Shown here: piece by piece, positions 50,302-58,647 of the stretch | How positions within the stretch are numbered: the stretch's first letter is position 1 | How the letters are laid out: each line of letters opens with the position of its first letter | Assembly: GCA_963677015.1 (NCBI GenBank) | Contig: OY781533.1 | Span: 2,976,001 to 3,040,000 of the forward strand | From: G963556115 sp963677015 | GTDB taxonomy: Bacteria > Planctomycetota > SZUA-567 | Length of the DNA: 64,000 nt | Reading direction: 5' to 3' | Translations under genes and position numbers: made by a program | Notes under the pieces: model-generated | The model's input: only the letters and a program-made list of their open reading frames with translations | Told to the model about the DNA's origin: nothing | Database searches by the model: none

Positions 50302-51213
50302 ATGCCGGAACTTGAAGATTTCTACAGAACAATGCTCTGCATCAGAAAATCAGAGGAGAAACTGCTCCAGCTCTTTACCAGCGGAACAGTCAAGGGTACC
50401 ATCCATCTCTCAATTGGACAGGAAGCCTGCGCTGTTGGCATAATGAATGCAATCAACCCTGATCTCGATTTGGTCTTTTCCAATCACCGCGGTCATGGTC
50501 ATGCGTTAGCGTATGGACTCCCGCTGGAAATGTTTTTTGCGGAAATGCTGGGACGAGGTAGCGGCTGCTCATACGGACTCGGCGGCTCACAGCATATTCA
50601 CTGGAAAAATTTTATAAGCTCAGGAGTTCAGGGAGGATTGGTTCCTATAGCGGTGGGAGCCGCTATGGCGGAGAAGATCAAAGGCAATAAAGCGATCTCC
50701 ATTGTCTTCATCGGAGACGGCACACTCGGTGAAGGTGTCGTCTATGAAGCATTTAATTTTGCCTCAAAATGGCAAATTCCTGTCCTGTTTGTTCTTGAGA
50801 ATAATGGGATAGCCCAGACAACGCGGGTAGGTGATATTCATGCCGGAGATATAAGTAAACGAGCCGAAAGTTTTGCGATAAAGTCAGACTCCGTTGACGG
50901 CAATGACGTTATAGAGGTACACAGAAAAGCCAGCCACTATGTTGATTTTATCCGGCAGCACTCAGAACCTGTTTTTCTGGAACTGAAAACACACCGTTTA
51001 TGTGCGCATAGTAAATCTGACGATCCCCGCAGCAGTGAGGAAGTCGAAAAACTCTGGAATTTTGATCCAGTTAAAAAACTCAGCCTGCAGCTGCCGGACA
51101 ATATATGTAAAACTATTGCCGGTGAAATTGCCACGCAAATAAATACCTGTGCCGAAAACGCTCTGAATACAGAACCTTTAACTATTGACAGATATAGAGA
51201 ACTCAAAGATTAA
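50302..51213 (+). CDS. 2-oxoacid dehydrogenase E1 component, alpha subunit
   Basis: A 303-residue E1-alpha subunit, slightly shorter than the metabolic versions. HRGHGHALAYGLPLEMFFAE, GLGGSQHIH and the thiamine pyrophosphate motif FIGDGTLGEGVVYEAFNFA ending in ENNGIAQTT are intact. Together with the beta subunit it should decarboxylate a 2-oxoacid and reductively acylate a lipoyl domain. Context points to a surface-glycan role rather than central metabolism: there is no CoA-type E2 or E3 in the window, and the next-but-one gene carries the lipoyl domain. AGGATAAAG precedes the ATG. Confidence 0.92.
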   Translation: MPELEDFYRTMLCIRKSEEKLLQLFTSGTVKGTIHLSIGQEACAVGIMNAINPDLDLVFSNHRGHGHALAYGLPLEMFFAEMLGRGSGCSYGLGGSQHIHWKNFISSGVQGGLVPIAVGAAMAEKIKGNKAISIVFIGDGTLGEGVVYEAFNFASKWQIPVLFVLENNGIAQTTRVGDIHAGDISKRAESFAIKSDSVDGNDVIEVHRKASHYVDFIRQHSEPVFLELKTHRLCAHSKSDDPRSSEEVEKLWNFDPVKKLSLQLPDNICKTIAGEIATQINTCAENALNTEPLTIDRYRELKD

Positions 51214-51214
51214 C

Positions 51215-52198
51215 ATGAAATTTCTTAACTCCTTACAACAGGCCTTACTTGACTTCGCCTCTGAAAATTCCAATGCAAGAATTCTCGGAGAAGATATCGC
51301 GGCACCTTATTGCGGTGCGTTCAAAGTCACCAAACTGGTCGCTGAAAACCGCCCGCAACAGGTACTCAACACGCCTATATCTGAAGCCGGAGCTACCGGT
51401 CTGGGCATCGGTCTGGCAATCAGAGGCTGCCCGACTGTTATCGAGATAATGTTTGGGGATTTTCTAACTCATGTCGTCGATCAGCTGGTAAATCACGCTG
51501 CCAAATTCAAGGTTGTCTCAGGCGGCAAAACCAGAGTACCCTTAATCATCAGAACACCGGTCGGTGCCGGTCGCGGGTATGGCATTGTTCACAGTCAGTC
51601 TCTGGAAAAAATGTTCCTTGGAATATCCGGTCTAACAGTTATCGCCCCCTCATTATATCATGATCCGGGCGCTCTTCTTTCAGCTGCAGCCGGAAGTTGC
51701 TCACCGGTTCTCTTTATCGAGCACAAATCTCTCTATGGTCTGGAACTGATAGCAGCAGCCAAATGCACCGATACCGACTATCCGGTAGTTACAACAGACA
51801 ACCATCAAAACCGTAAAAATAATGATCTATATATTACAGGTTATGGAGGAACCAGCGGTATTATAAAAAATACTCTCGCGACACTTGCAGCTGAAGAAAT
51901 CTGGGCTGAAGCAATAATCCCGGCACTGATTTCAGATACGTCACATTGCGCGAAAGCTATTATGGAAAGAACCCAAAGACACACCGAGCCTATTGTTATT
52001 ATTGATGAGGCTACAGCGGATTTCGGCTGGTCATCACAACTGGCACTGTCACTTGTAAAGCTGGGGTACCCGGCTTCGAAAATACATATACTTGCCCGTG
52101 AATACGATATTCTCCCAGCGAGCAATACTCTGGAACAGCAATTAATTATTACTGATGAAAAAGCAGTAGACTTTTGCTACAATATACTAGGGATATAA
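51215..52198 (+). CDS. 2-oxoacid dehydrogenase E1 component, beta subunit
   Basis: A 327-residue E1-beta subunit. LGEDIAAPYCGAFKVTKLV, ISEAGATGLGIGLAIRG with the catalytic glutamate, MFGDFLTHVVDQLVNHAA and PVGAGRGYGIVHSQSLE are the family signatures. Its substrate pocket is not readable, so the 2-oxoacid (pyruvate, 2-oxobutyrate or a branched one) is unknown. I start at the ATG at 51215, one base after the alpha-subunit stop. A frame start at 51185 lies inside the alpha gene. It should form an alpha2-beta2 tetramer that docks on the PSBD-like region of the protein encoded next. Confidence 0.92.
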   Translation: MKFLNSLQQALLDFASENSNARILGEDIAAPYCGAFKVTKLVAENRPQQVLNTPISEAGATGLGIGLAIRGCPTVIEIMFGDFLTHVVDQLVNHAAKFKVVSGGKTRVPLIIRTPVGAGRGYGIVHSQSLEKMFLGISGLTVIAPSLYHDPGALLSAAAGSCSPVLFIEHKSLYGLELIAAAKCTDTDYPVVTTDNHQNRKNNDLYITGYGGTSGIIKNTLATLAAEEIWAEAIIPALISDTSHCAKAIMERTQRHTEPIVIIDEATADFGWSSQLALSLVKLGYPASKIHILAREYDILPASNTLEQQLIITDEKAVDFCYNILGI

Positions 52199-52201
52199 TT
52201 A

Positions 52202-53329
52202 ATGTATAAAATTTATATTGAACAGAATAATGCAAATGACGATACGGCTACATTACTCACTCTCTGTCAGGATAGCGGGAGTAAGGTTGCTGCTAATTCA
52301 ATCATAGCCGAGTTTGAGACCTCAAAATCAACCTACGAAATTTCTGCTCCGACAGCAGGATATTTTTATACAAAATTCATTCCCGGAGACGGCATCCCTG
52401 TCGGTGAACTCTTCGGAGTAATTTTCGCCGAAAAATATACCGGAGAACTAGCTGATATTTACCGCACCGAGAAAAACGCGGAAAAGACCGATAATGATGC
52501 CTCTGCAACAATAAGAATAACCAAGAAAGCTCAGATGCTGGCGCGCCAGCACAGTATTGATCTGGAGGACGTACCAAGTATTAATGGCTCCATTTCAGAA
52601 AAAGAAATATTGAACTACCTGAAACAGCATAACCAGATGACCGACCGTAGCAAAATAAACTTCACGCAAACAACTAACGGAGAGAAAATAGCTGTTATCG
52701 GCGCCGGCCCGTCACTTGAGGTAATACTTGATGTTTTAACTGTCAGCCAGCAAGGGCATATCACGGCTATCTTTGACGATGATCCAGCACTTCAGGGCAC
52801 CGAAATCTTTGGTATACCGGTTATAGGCGAAATCAGTCCAGAGCAGCTGCAGAATGCTGAAAGAAAAGGCATTTTTGATACCGCAATTATAGCAATCAAC
52901 TCCTCGGTCAAACTTCGCAGCCATTTCTATTCTCTACTCATTAACGCCGGTATAAAACTGACAAACATCATTCACCCACAAGCAAACATCGCCAATTCGG
53001 CGACATTGGGAACAGGCAATATCATCCTGCAGTTCTGCAACCTTTCCCCTTGCTGCTCTCTGGGTGACAACAACTACCTGAGCGCCTATACCAGTATCGA
53101 ACACCATTGCTCCCTGGGAGATTCAAACTCCTTCGGCCCCGGAGTAATGTTCTCGGGAATGGTCAGTATCGGTAGTAATATTAAATTCGGTAGCGGCATA
53201 TTTATTGAACCCGGATTAACGATAGGTACCAATTCGGTTATTGCTTCCGGAATAACCATAACGCATGATATACCGCAAAACACTGTGGCGAAAAGTAAGA
53301 ACACCATAGTTATGCGTCCGAAAGACTGA
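52202..53329 (+). CDS. Lipoyl domain - subunit-binding domain - NeuD/PglD acyltransferase fusion
   Basis: A 375-residue protein with a domain order I have not seen described. Residues 1-80 are a lipoyl-type domain with EFETSKSTYEISAP, whose Lys42 is the predicted lipoylation site. Residues 102-142 resemble a peripheral subunit-binding domain (KKAQMLARQHSIDLEDVPSI). Residues 160-255 are the N-terminal Rossmann part of NeuD/PglD acyltransferases (KIAVIGAGPSLEVILDVL). Residues 255-375 form a left-handed beta helix with SIEHHCSLGDSNSFGPG, which supplies the conserved catalytic histidine (301 or 302). It replaces a normal E2: E1 could load an acyl group on the lipoate, and the beta-helix domain pass it to an amino sugar. 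That is inference; normal use of acetyl-CoA is possible. ATG follows the E1-beta stop by three bases. Confidence 0.85.
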   Translation: MYKIYIEQNNANDDTATLLTLCQDSGSKVAANSIIAEFETSKSTYEISAPTAGYFYTKFIPGDGIPVGELFGVIFAEKYTGELADIYRTEKNAEKTDNDASATIRITKKAQMLARQHSIDLEDVPSINGSISEKEILNYLKQHNQMTDRSKINFTQTTNGEKIAVIGAGPSLEVILDVLTVSQQGHITAIFDDDPALQGTEIFGIPVIGEISPEQLQNAERKGIFDTAIIAINSSVKLRSHFYSLLINAGIKLTNIIHPQANIANSATLGTGNIILQFCNLSPCCSLGDNNYLSAYTSIEHHCSLGDSNSFGPGVMFSGMVSIGSNIKFGSGIFIEPGLTIGTNSVIASGITITHDIPQNTVAKSKNTIVMRPKD

Positions 53330-53367
53330 TTGATTATTTTTTAAATACTATATAGGGCAACCCCAAA

Positions 53368-54438
53368 ATGGCGAATAAATACTCCTCACTTAAAATACTG
53401 CATTTTCAGGAAAAACTGGAATCACTGCCGCAGGCTAATCCCGAAGTACTGCCGCCCATACACGTCAGACTCAAGCCGACGAACAGCTGTAATCACCGCT
53501 GCCGCTATTGCGCTTATCTTGAAGAAGACATGCAGCTCGGTAAAGATATGAATATTCGTGATAGCATACCCCGGGAAAAAATTCAGGAGCTCATCGAAGA
53601 TTTTATAACCATGGGAGTCAAAGCCGTCACCTTCAGCGGCGGCGGCGAACCGTTAACTTATCCGCATATCACTGAAACAATGCGCCGCCTTGAAAATTCT
53701 CCGATTAAGTTTGCTTCACTTACCAACGGTGCACTTCTCAGTGGTGAAAAAGCTGAAATTCTAGCCCGCAGCGGCACCTGGGTCAGAGTTTCCATGGATG
53801 GCTGGGATAATGAAAGTTATAAACGTTACCGTAACGCCGGAGATAATGAATACACAAAAATAATGAATAATCTTGAGAATTTCGTCAAGCTGGATGGCAA
53901 ATGTGTCCTCGGAGTGAGCCTGATTCTTGATACTGAAAACTGCCACCATGTCTACCGGTCACTAAAACGCTATAAGGAAGCGGGTGTCTCTTCAGTAAAA
54001 GCTTCCGCCTGCATTATCGGTAACACTGCGCAAGAGACCAATCAGTTTCACGCACCGGTATTTCAAGAGACCAAAGCGGAAATTCAACGTGCTATAGCCG
54101 ATCTCGCAGATGATAATTTTGAAATCTTCGATGCCTACCATGAAATGGGTGATAAATTTGCTAAAGTTTACGACTGGTGCCCCTACCAGCAGATTCTTAC
54201 AGTTGTCGCCGCGGATCAGAATGTTTACAGCTGCCAGGATAAAGCCTACAATCTTGACTCCGGATTAATCGGCAGTATTCGAGATACGTCTTTCGCTGAA
54301 TTCTGGAAAACCAACAAAAGCAAATTCTTTAAAATCTGTCCCTCAAAAGACTGCAACCATCACTGCGTAGCCAATAATAAGAACAAAATGATTTTTGACT
54401 ATCTGAATGTCGATATGGAGCATATTGAATTTGTATAA
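53368..54438 (+). CDS. Radical SAM enzyme with SPASM-like C-terminus
   Basis: A 356-residue radical SAM protein. SCNHRCRYCAY carries the cluster motif and FSGGGEPLTYPHI the SAM-binding strand. Cysteines at the end (WCPYQQIL, SCQDKAYN, CPSKDCNHHC) fit SPASM-type auxiliary clusters. It is similar in length and in its HRC.(F/Y)C motif to the radical SAM protein at 38683. The reaction is unknown. It is the last gene of the plus arm, 38 bases after the acyltransferase fusion, and is followed by a terminator. It may act on the same sugar or on the 2-oxoacid-derived acyl group. Confidence 0.88.
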   Translation: MANKYSSLKILHFQEKLESLPQANPEVLPPIHVRLKPTNSCNHRCRYCAYLEEDMQLGKDMNIRDSIPREKIQELIEDFITMGVKAVTFSGGGEPLTYPHITETMRRLENSPIKFASLTNGALLSGEKAEILARSGTWVRVSMDGWDNESYKRYRNAGDNEYTKIMNNLENFVKLDGKCVLGVSLILDTENCHHVYRSLKRYKEAGVSSVKASACIIGNTAQETNQFHAPVFQETKAEIQRAIADLADDNFEIFDAYHEMGDKFAKVYDWCPYQQILTVVAADQNVYSCQDKAYNLDSGLIGSIRDTSFAEFWKTNKSKFFKICPSKDCNHHCVANNKNKMIFDYLNVDMEHIEFV

Positions 54439-54511
54439 AGTATTTACGCAAATTTTCAGAAACTGGATATATATAAACCCGTGCTCCGGTTTATAATCTC
54501 GAATAAAACAA

Positions 54512-54541
54512 GAGTCCATAATATTATCATATTATGGACTC
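54512..54541. terminator. Bidirectional terminator between the two glycan arms
   Basis: A perfect 12-base stem (GAGTCCATAATA at 54512-54523, TATTATGGACTC at 54530-54541) with a TTATCA loop. On the plus strand TTTATT follows, and on the minus strand TTGTTTTATTC. It lies between the radical SAM gene and the convergent aminotransferase gene and should end both transcripts. Confidence 0.85.
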
Positions 54542-54572
54542 TTTATTAATAATTATAACTCCGGCTAAAGCA

Positions 54573-55892
54573 TCAGGTCAGTCGTTTAAAGCCGGCAACA
54601 GAAGCCTCACCCTCCAAAGCATCCTTAATATCAGTGTTATTCTGCTTCATTTTCGCAATATCAGCAAATACCGAAGCAACAGCAGCCAAATATTTATTAA
54701 CATCATCCATAGTATGAGCATACATAGCGTAAAACGCTGTCGAAGCCAGAAATCCTCTCTTGAGCATTTCCTGAACAAAATAAGCCTTCAAACTTAAAGA
54801 GTCTCCCTCTACAAAACCAAAGTGACTCATAGGCTTAATACCGCCAACTGATATCTTCACCCCTGACTTTTTCGAAATTTCCTCCCAACCTGCCTGAATC
54901 GCACCGCCAATCTTAACCAGATGATCGCCGACGTTATTATCTCTAAATTTCTTAATCGTAGCAATTGCCGCGGTAAAACCAACTCTTTCAGTCCAGTTAG
55001 TACTACTGATAAAAGTATTTTGCGCAGCAGACATGACGTCGCTTTTTCCAATAACAGCACCAATTGAAAAACCATTACCAATAGCTTTTGAGAAAACAGC
55101 AATATCCGGAACCAGATCATACAGCAAATGCGCCCCGCCGGTATTCATGCGAAAGCCGGCAGATATTTCATCGATAATCAATACGGCTCCAACCTTTTCA
55201 GCTAGCGCTTTGACCTTTTGCAAAAAGCCATCATGAGGCTCATCAGAGCGAATAGACTCCATGACAATCACCCCAAGACTGTCACCATGCTCTTCTACGA
55301 TATGTTCAAGTTCTTCAATATGGTTATATCTGAAAGGCAGAGAAGTACCTGCAAGTTTTTTAGGCACCCCGTTAGGATTTAGTCCAGGAAGCAAGTGCTC
55401 ACCGAGTGCATTCTCGGTACCGATATTTGCCGCAAGATACCAATCATGCCAACCATGATAACCGCAAAATGCCACTTTATCCTTACCACTAAAAGCTCTG
55501 GCAATACGTATTGCAATTGTTATAGATTCCCCACCGGTTCTGGTAAATCGGCACATGCTGGCCCAGGGATGCAGCTCACACAACAAATCCGCCAGTTCAA
55601 CTTCTTCCGTACAATTCAGTGATGTTGCAACGCCATTATCAATAGCAGCTTTAACGGCATTATTGATATCCTCATCAGCGTAGCCCAGAACAGTCGCACC
55701 AATACCGCCAATAGACATATCAATATACTCATTACCATCAAGATCCCAGACGTTTACACCTTTTGCTTTAGAGAAATATCCGGGCCAAACGCCCCAAGAG
55801 AATTGATCTGGTCTTTTAGATAATAACTGGCACAAACCCGGTATTCTTTTTTTAGCATGATTTTGTAATTCAAACGATTTTTTTATATTCAT
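54573..55892 (-). CDS. Class III PLP aminotransferase, glutamate-1-semialdehyde mutase-like
   Basis: A 439-residue class III aminotransferase. GGIGATVLGYADEDIN, FTRTGGESITIAIRIARA, CGYHGWHDWY and the lysine-bearing VFSKAIGNGFSIGAVIGK place it near glutamate-1-semialdehyde aminomutases, whose relatives in glycan loci aminate unusual keto-sugars or other carbonyls. The start is the ATG at 55892 with GGAAGG upstream. A TTG at 55907 in frame would include that ribosome site. It starts two bases after the stop of the aldo/keto reductase gene and is the last gene of the minus arm. Confidence 0.88.
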   Translation of the reverse strand: MNIKKSFELQNHAKKRIPGLCQLLSKRPDQFSWGVWPGYFSKAKGVNVWDLDGNEYIDMSIGGIGATVLGYADEDINNAVKAAIDNGVATSLNCTEEVELADLLCELHPWASMCRFTRTGGESITIAIRIARAFSGKDKVAFCGYHGWHDWYLAANIGTENALGEHLLPGLNPNGVPKKLAGTSLPFRYNHIEELEHIVEEHGDSLGVIVMESIRSDEPHDGFLQKVKALAEKVGAVLIIDEISAGFRMNTGGAHLLYDLVPDIAVFSKAIGNGFSIGAVIGKSDVMSAAQNTFISSTNWTERVGFTAAIATIKKFRDNNVGDHLVKIGGAIQAGWEEISKKSGVKISVGGIKPMSHFGFVEGDSLSLKAYFVQEMLKRGFLASTAFYAMYAHTMDDVNKYLAAVASVFADIAKMKQNNTDIKDALEGEASVAGFKRLT

Positions 55893-55894
55893 AT

Positions 55895-56746
55895 TTATAC
55901 CTTCCAATTTACTGGATCAATAATATTAATATCATCAATTGCAAACTGCTCAAAACAATCATAATTAATATTGACATCACAAGCGATATCAACCAGTTCG
56001 TTAAATTGTCTAATATTATTTACGCCAGAAATGACCATATCTATTTCGTTGACACTATATAAGAATTGAAGCGCTGCTTGAATAACATTCAAGTTATTAC
56101 TTTTTAAAAACTTTGAATATCTTTCATGATGCTCTCTTATAGACATAAAGTAGTCTGGCAATTCCGCGGCACTCATAAGCAGCAGTCCCTGCAAAAATGC
56201 GGATCGCGCATGAATTTCTATTCCTCTTTGTTTTAACTTTTTTAAATATCCATTTTTAATTAACCGTTGATCATAGATATTAACCGGCAATTGAATTATA
56301 TCAATATCATACCTACTCAAGACATTATCGATCTGTTCAGAATTATAGACCGAAACACCTATTTTCTTGACTAATCCCTGTTCCTTATATAAAGCAAACT
56401 TATCCCAAAGCAAGCTTGACTCTATTAAATCATCGGCTCTATGCGCCAATACGGCATATACCGAATCAAGCTGTAGATTTTCCAACGAGGTCTGAATATT
56501 ACCATCTGCAGAAATTTTGGTTACAACATTAAATTTTTCAACTCCGGCTTTGCCCAGAACATTTTCAGACAAACCATAAGCTTGTGCCGTATCAATTATC
56601 GTTACGTTACTCTCAGCCGCCTGTTGAAGAATTTTCTTTACTTCTTCAAGCGACGTCTTTCCAGATTTATTTGAGATACCGTAATCTAAACCAAACTGCA
56701 CTGTTCCTAGACCCAGCTTATTGGATTTTTTAAACATAATAGCCAT
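55895..56746 (-). CDS. Aldo/keto reductase
   Basis: A 283-residue NAD(P)H-dependent reductase of the aldo/keto reductase fold. KLGLGTVQFGLDYGIS begins the barrel. The catalytic tetrad is visible as the aspartate and tyrosine of IIDTAQAYGLSE, the lysine of VVTKIS and the histidine of VLAHRAD. It probably reduces or oxidises a sugar carbonyl. The start is uncertain: ATG codons at 56746 and 56737 are both possible, while a TTG at 56758 is less likely. Its gene precedes the class III aminotransferase by two bases, so an oxidation/amination pair is plausible. Confidence 0.88.
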   Translation of the reverse strand: MAIMFKKSNKLGLGTVQFGLDYGISNKSGKTSLEEVKKILQQAAESNVTIIDTAQAYGLSENVLGKAGVEKFNVVTKISADGNIQTSLENLQLDSVYAVLAHRADDLIESSLLWDKFALYKEQGLVKKIGVSVYNSEQIDNVLSRYDIDIIQLPVNIYDQRLIKNGYLKKLKQRGIEIHARSAFLQGLLLMSAAELPDYFMSIREHHERYSKFLKSNNLNVIQAALQFLYSVNEIDMVISGVNNIRQFNELVDIACDVNINYDCFEQFAIDDINIIDPVNWKV

Positions 56747-56878
56747 ATCTCTGAACAACAGCCACTTTAATAATCATAACGCACACTCACTAAAAATATA
56801 ACTTAGAAAACCAGTTGTCTATTGAGTCTTATTTTTTATTAGCAAAACTAATATTCTAATAAATCATAAACCTGGCAA

Positions 56879-58027
56879 CTAATCATTTAAGACCTCTTTA
56901 ATCCATTGTTCTTTATTATTCTTCAGATAATTATATTTTTCTTCCTTTTCAGAAACATCCAAAAACTTAGCCTGAAAAGCATTTGCAGCATTTGCAAAGA
57001 AGGCTTCCGCTTCTTTAGCGAAATCAGCCGGTCTCTGCGTTGTTGATATTTCTTCGGAGATTTCATTCCCCCAGATCTGGCTGCAATCAGCACACAATGG
57101 AAGATCATTCTCAGTCTCGATTTTATCATAATCTTTATTAATGATATTTTCTCTAAAGCGCTGCATCTTCTCTGAGTTCCAGATTTCAAGAACCGTATTA
57201 TCCTTGACGTTACCAATTAAATATCGTGAATCATAGTCAAAGATACAGCCCCTGACATCGCCGTTAGACTGAATTCCAATCTGTCTCCACGGAGCTTTAC
57301 AGGAAGGCCAGTCCTCTTTTTTTCGCTTCTTGAAGTTTTCAAGGTTCACCTCTTCATTCCAGCCAAACATATTGATTAGCGGACTGATATAGACATCATC
57401 AAAAGGTAATTTACTGAAGAGCTCAAGGAATCGATTTTTGTCTTTCTTGGATGTTTCTTCAAAAACAAAGGTTGGTCTGGTATGAACAGGGAAGCCGCGC
57501 TTTGCGTTTTCTTCTAAAAAGGTTGTTATATTATTTAAAACAACTTCAAAATCCTTGCCCTGATAAATAGTCTCGTACACCTCTCTTGACGCGCCGGTAG
57601 TAGAAAATTCAATCTTATTAAGACCGGCTTCAATAAGAGCAATACTCTTTTCTCTGGTCAGTAACGATGAATTTGTAGTAATACGTGGTTTCAAACCTCT
57701 TTCTGCCGCATACTTTACCGCATCTACTATTTTAGGGTACACCAAAGGTTCTCCCTGCAGATACAAATCGACAAATGGCTGAAAACTTGCAACATCCCCA
57801 ACGATTTTTTTAAAGATCTCAAAATCCATGTGCTGTACTTTACGGCGCTGCCCACTTCTTGGACAATGAGTGCAATTATAGTTACAGGCATTTGTAAGCT
57901 CTATGTAAACCTGATGTGGCGGACACTTGCAAACTGGTTCTAAATGAGTTCCACAATACAAGAAATGTAAAAAATCAAAGGATTTCGCTTTGAGTTGAAC
58001 TTCATCTATATCAATACCTTTATCCAT
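56879..58027 (-). CDS. Radical SAM enzyme with SPASM-like C-terminus
   Basis: A 382-residue radical SAM protein. NACNYNCTHCPRSGQ is the cluster motif, LYLQGEPLVYP the SAM-binding strand. C-terminal cysteines in WPSCKAPWRQIG, GDVRGCIFDYDS and LPLCADCSQIW form a SPASM-type pattern. The N-terminus has an extra CGTHLEPVCKCPPH segment with three cysteines ahead of the core, not seen in the other four radical SAM proteins here. AAAGG precedes the ATG. It lies in the minus arm beside a GNAT gene and the AKR gene. The reaction is unknown. Confidence 0.88.
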   Translation of the reverse strand: MDKGIDIDEVQLKAKSFDFLHFLYCGTHLEPVCKCPPHQVYIELTNACNYNCTHCPRSGQRRKVQHMDFEIFKKIVGDVASFQPFVDLYLQGEPLVYPKIVDAVKYAAERGLKPRITTNSSLLTREKSIALIEAGLNKIEFSTTGASREVYETIYQGKDFEVVLNNITTFLEENAKRGFPVHTRPTFVFEETSKKDKNRFLELFSKLPFDDVYISPLINMFGWNEEVNLENFKKRKKEDWPSCKAPWRQIGIQSNGDVRGCIFDYDSRYLIGNVKDNTVLEIWNSEKMQRFRENIINKDYDKIETENDLPLCADCSQIWGNEISEEISTTQRPADFAKEAEAFFANAANAFQAKFLDVSEKEEKYNYLKNNKEQWIKEVLND

Positions 58028-58091
58028 TATTAGTGCCTTTCTATTTAGATAAATATCATTTATTTAAACATATATTATTATCATTTCCCGA

Positions 58092-58640
58092 TTAAGCGTT
58101 GCTTATAATCTCTATATCAGAAATATTATCGGGAACCAATGTGCTCTCATTATCCGCAGTAAAACGCAAATAATCACTATTATTAATTACAACAACACCA
58201 TGTGATATAAAGCCACACGCTAAGAACAGATTGATAGAGGGCTTGTTATCAACTTTAGCATTTGCGACGTATTGTTTAATATTTAAAAAATTATATAAAC
58301 AAGCCGATGCGGCCCATATCAAAATTTTACCCAATCCCTTACGTCTATATTTATCAAATACCAGAATACCGATAGTTGCAAAATCATCATAAAGTTGTAC
58401 TCCGGTCGTTCCCACCAGAGATTCACCATAATATAAGCCAAACAATATATCTGACGCTGATTCTGCGATATTAGCAACATATTTTTTTTGTGATTCAAGA
58501 TTAGTGGTGGTATTCTCAATAAACCCGCTGTCATGAATCAAAGTATTGATATAATTATCCGTAACATCCTTACCAAGTAAAGATCTATACGTACAAAAAA
58601 CGTCATTTACTGTAAAATTAAGTTTACCATTCACCAACAT
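58092..58640 (-). CDS. GNAT-family N-acetyltransferase
   Basis: A 182-residue GNAT protein. The acetyl-CoA-binding motif A is visible as DKYRRKGLGKILIWAASACL (R-x-x-G-x-G/A region), preceded by the ATIGILVF strand and followed by NKPSINLFLACGF, typical of motif B. It could N-acetylate an amino sugar in this pathway, as PseH does for pseudaminic acid, but it is too divergent to name. Its start has a weak ribosome site. It sits 8 bases after the HisF-like gene. Confidence 0.8.
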   Translation of the reverse strand: MLVNGKLNFTVNDVFCTYRSLLGKDVTDNYINTLIHDSGFIENTTTNLESQKKYVANIAESASDILFGLYYGESLVGTTGVQLYDDFATIGILVFDKYRRKGLGKILIWAASACLYNFLNIKQYVANAKVDNKPSINLFLACGFISHGVVVINNSDYLRFTADNESTLVPDNISDIEIISNA

Positions 58641-58647
58641 GTTATAT

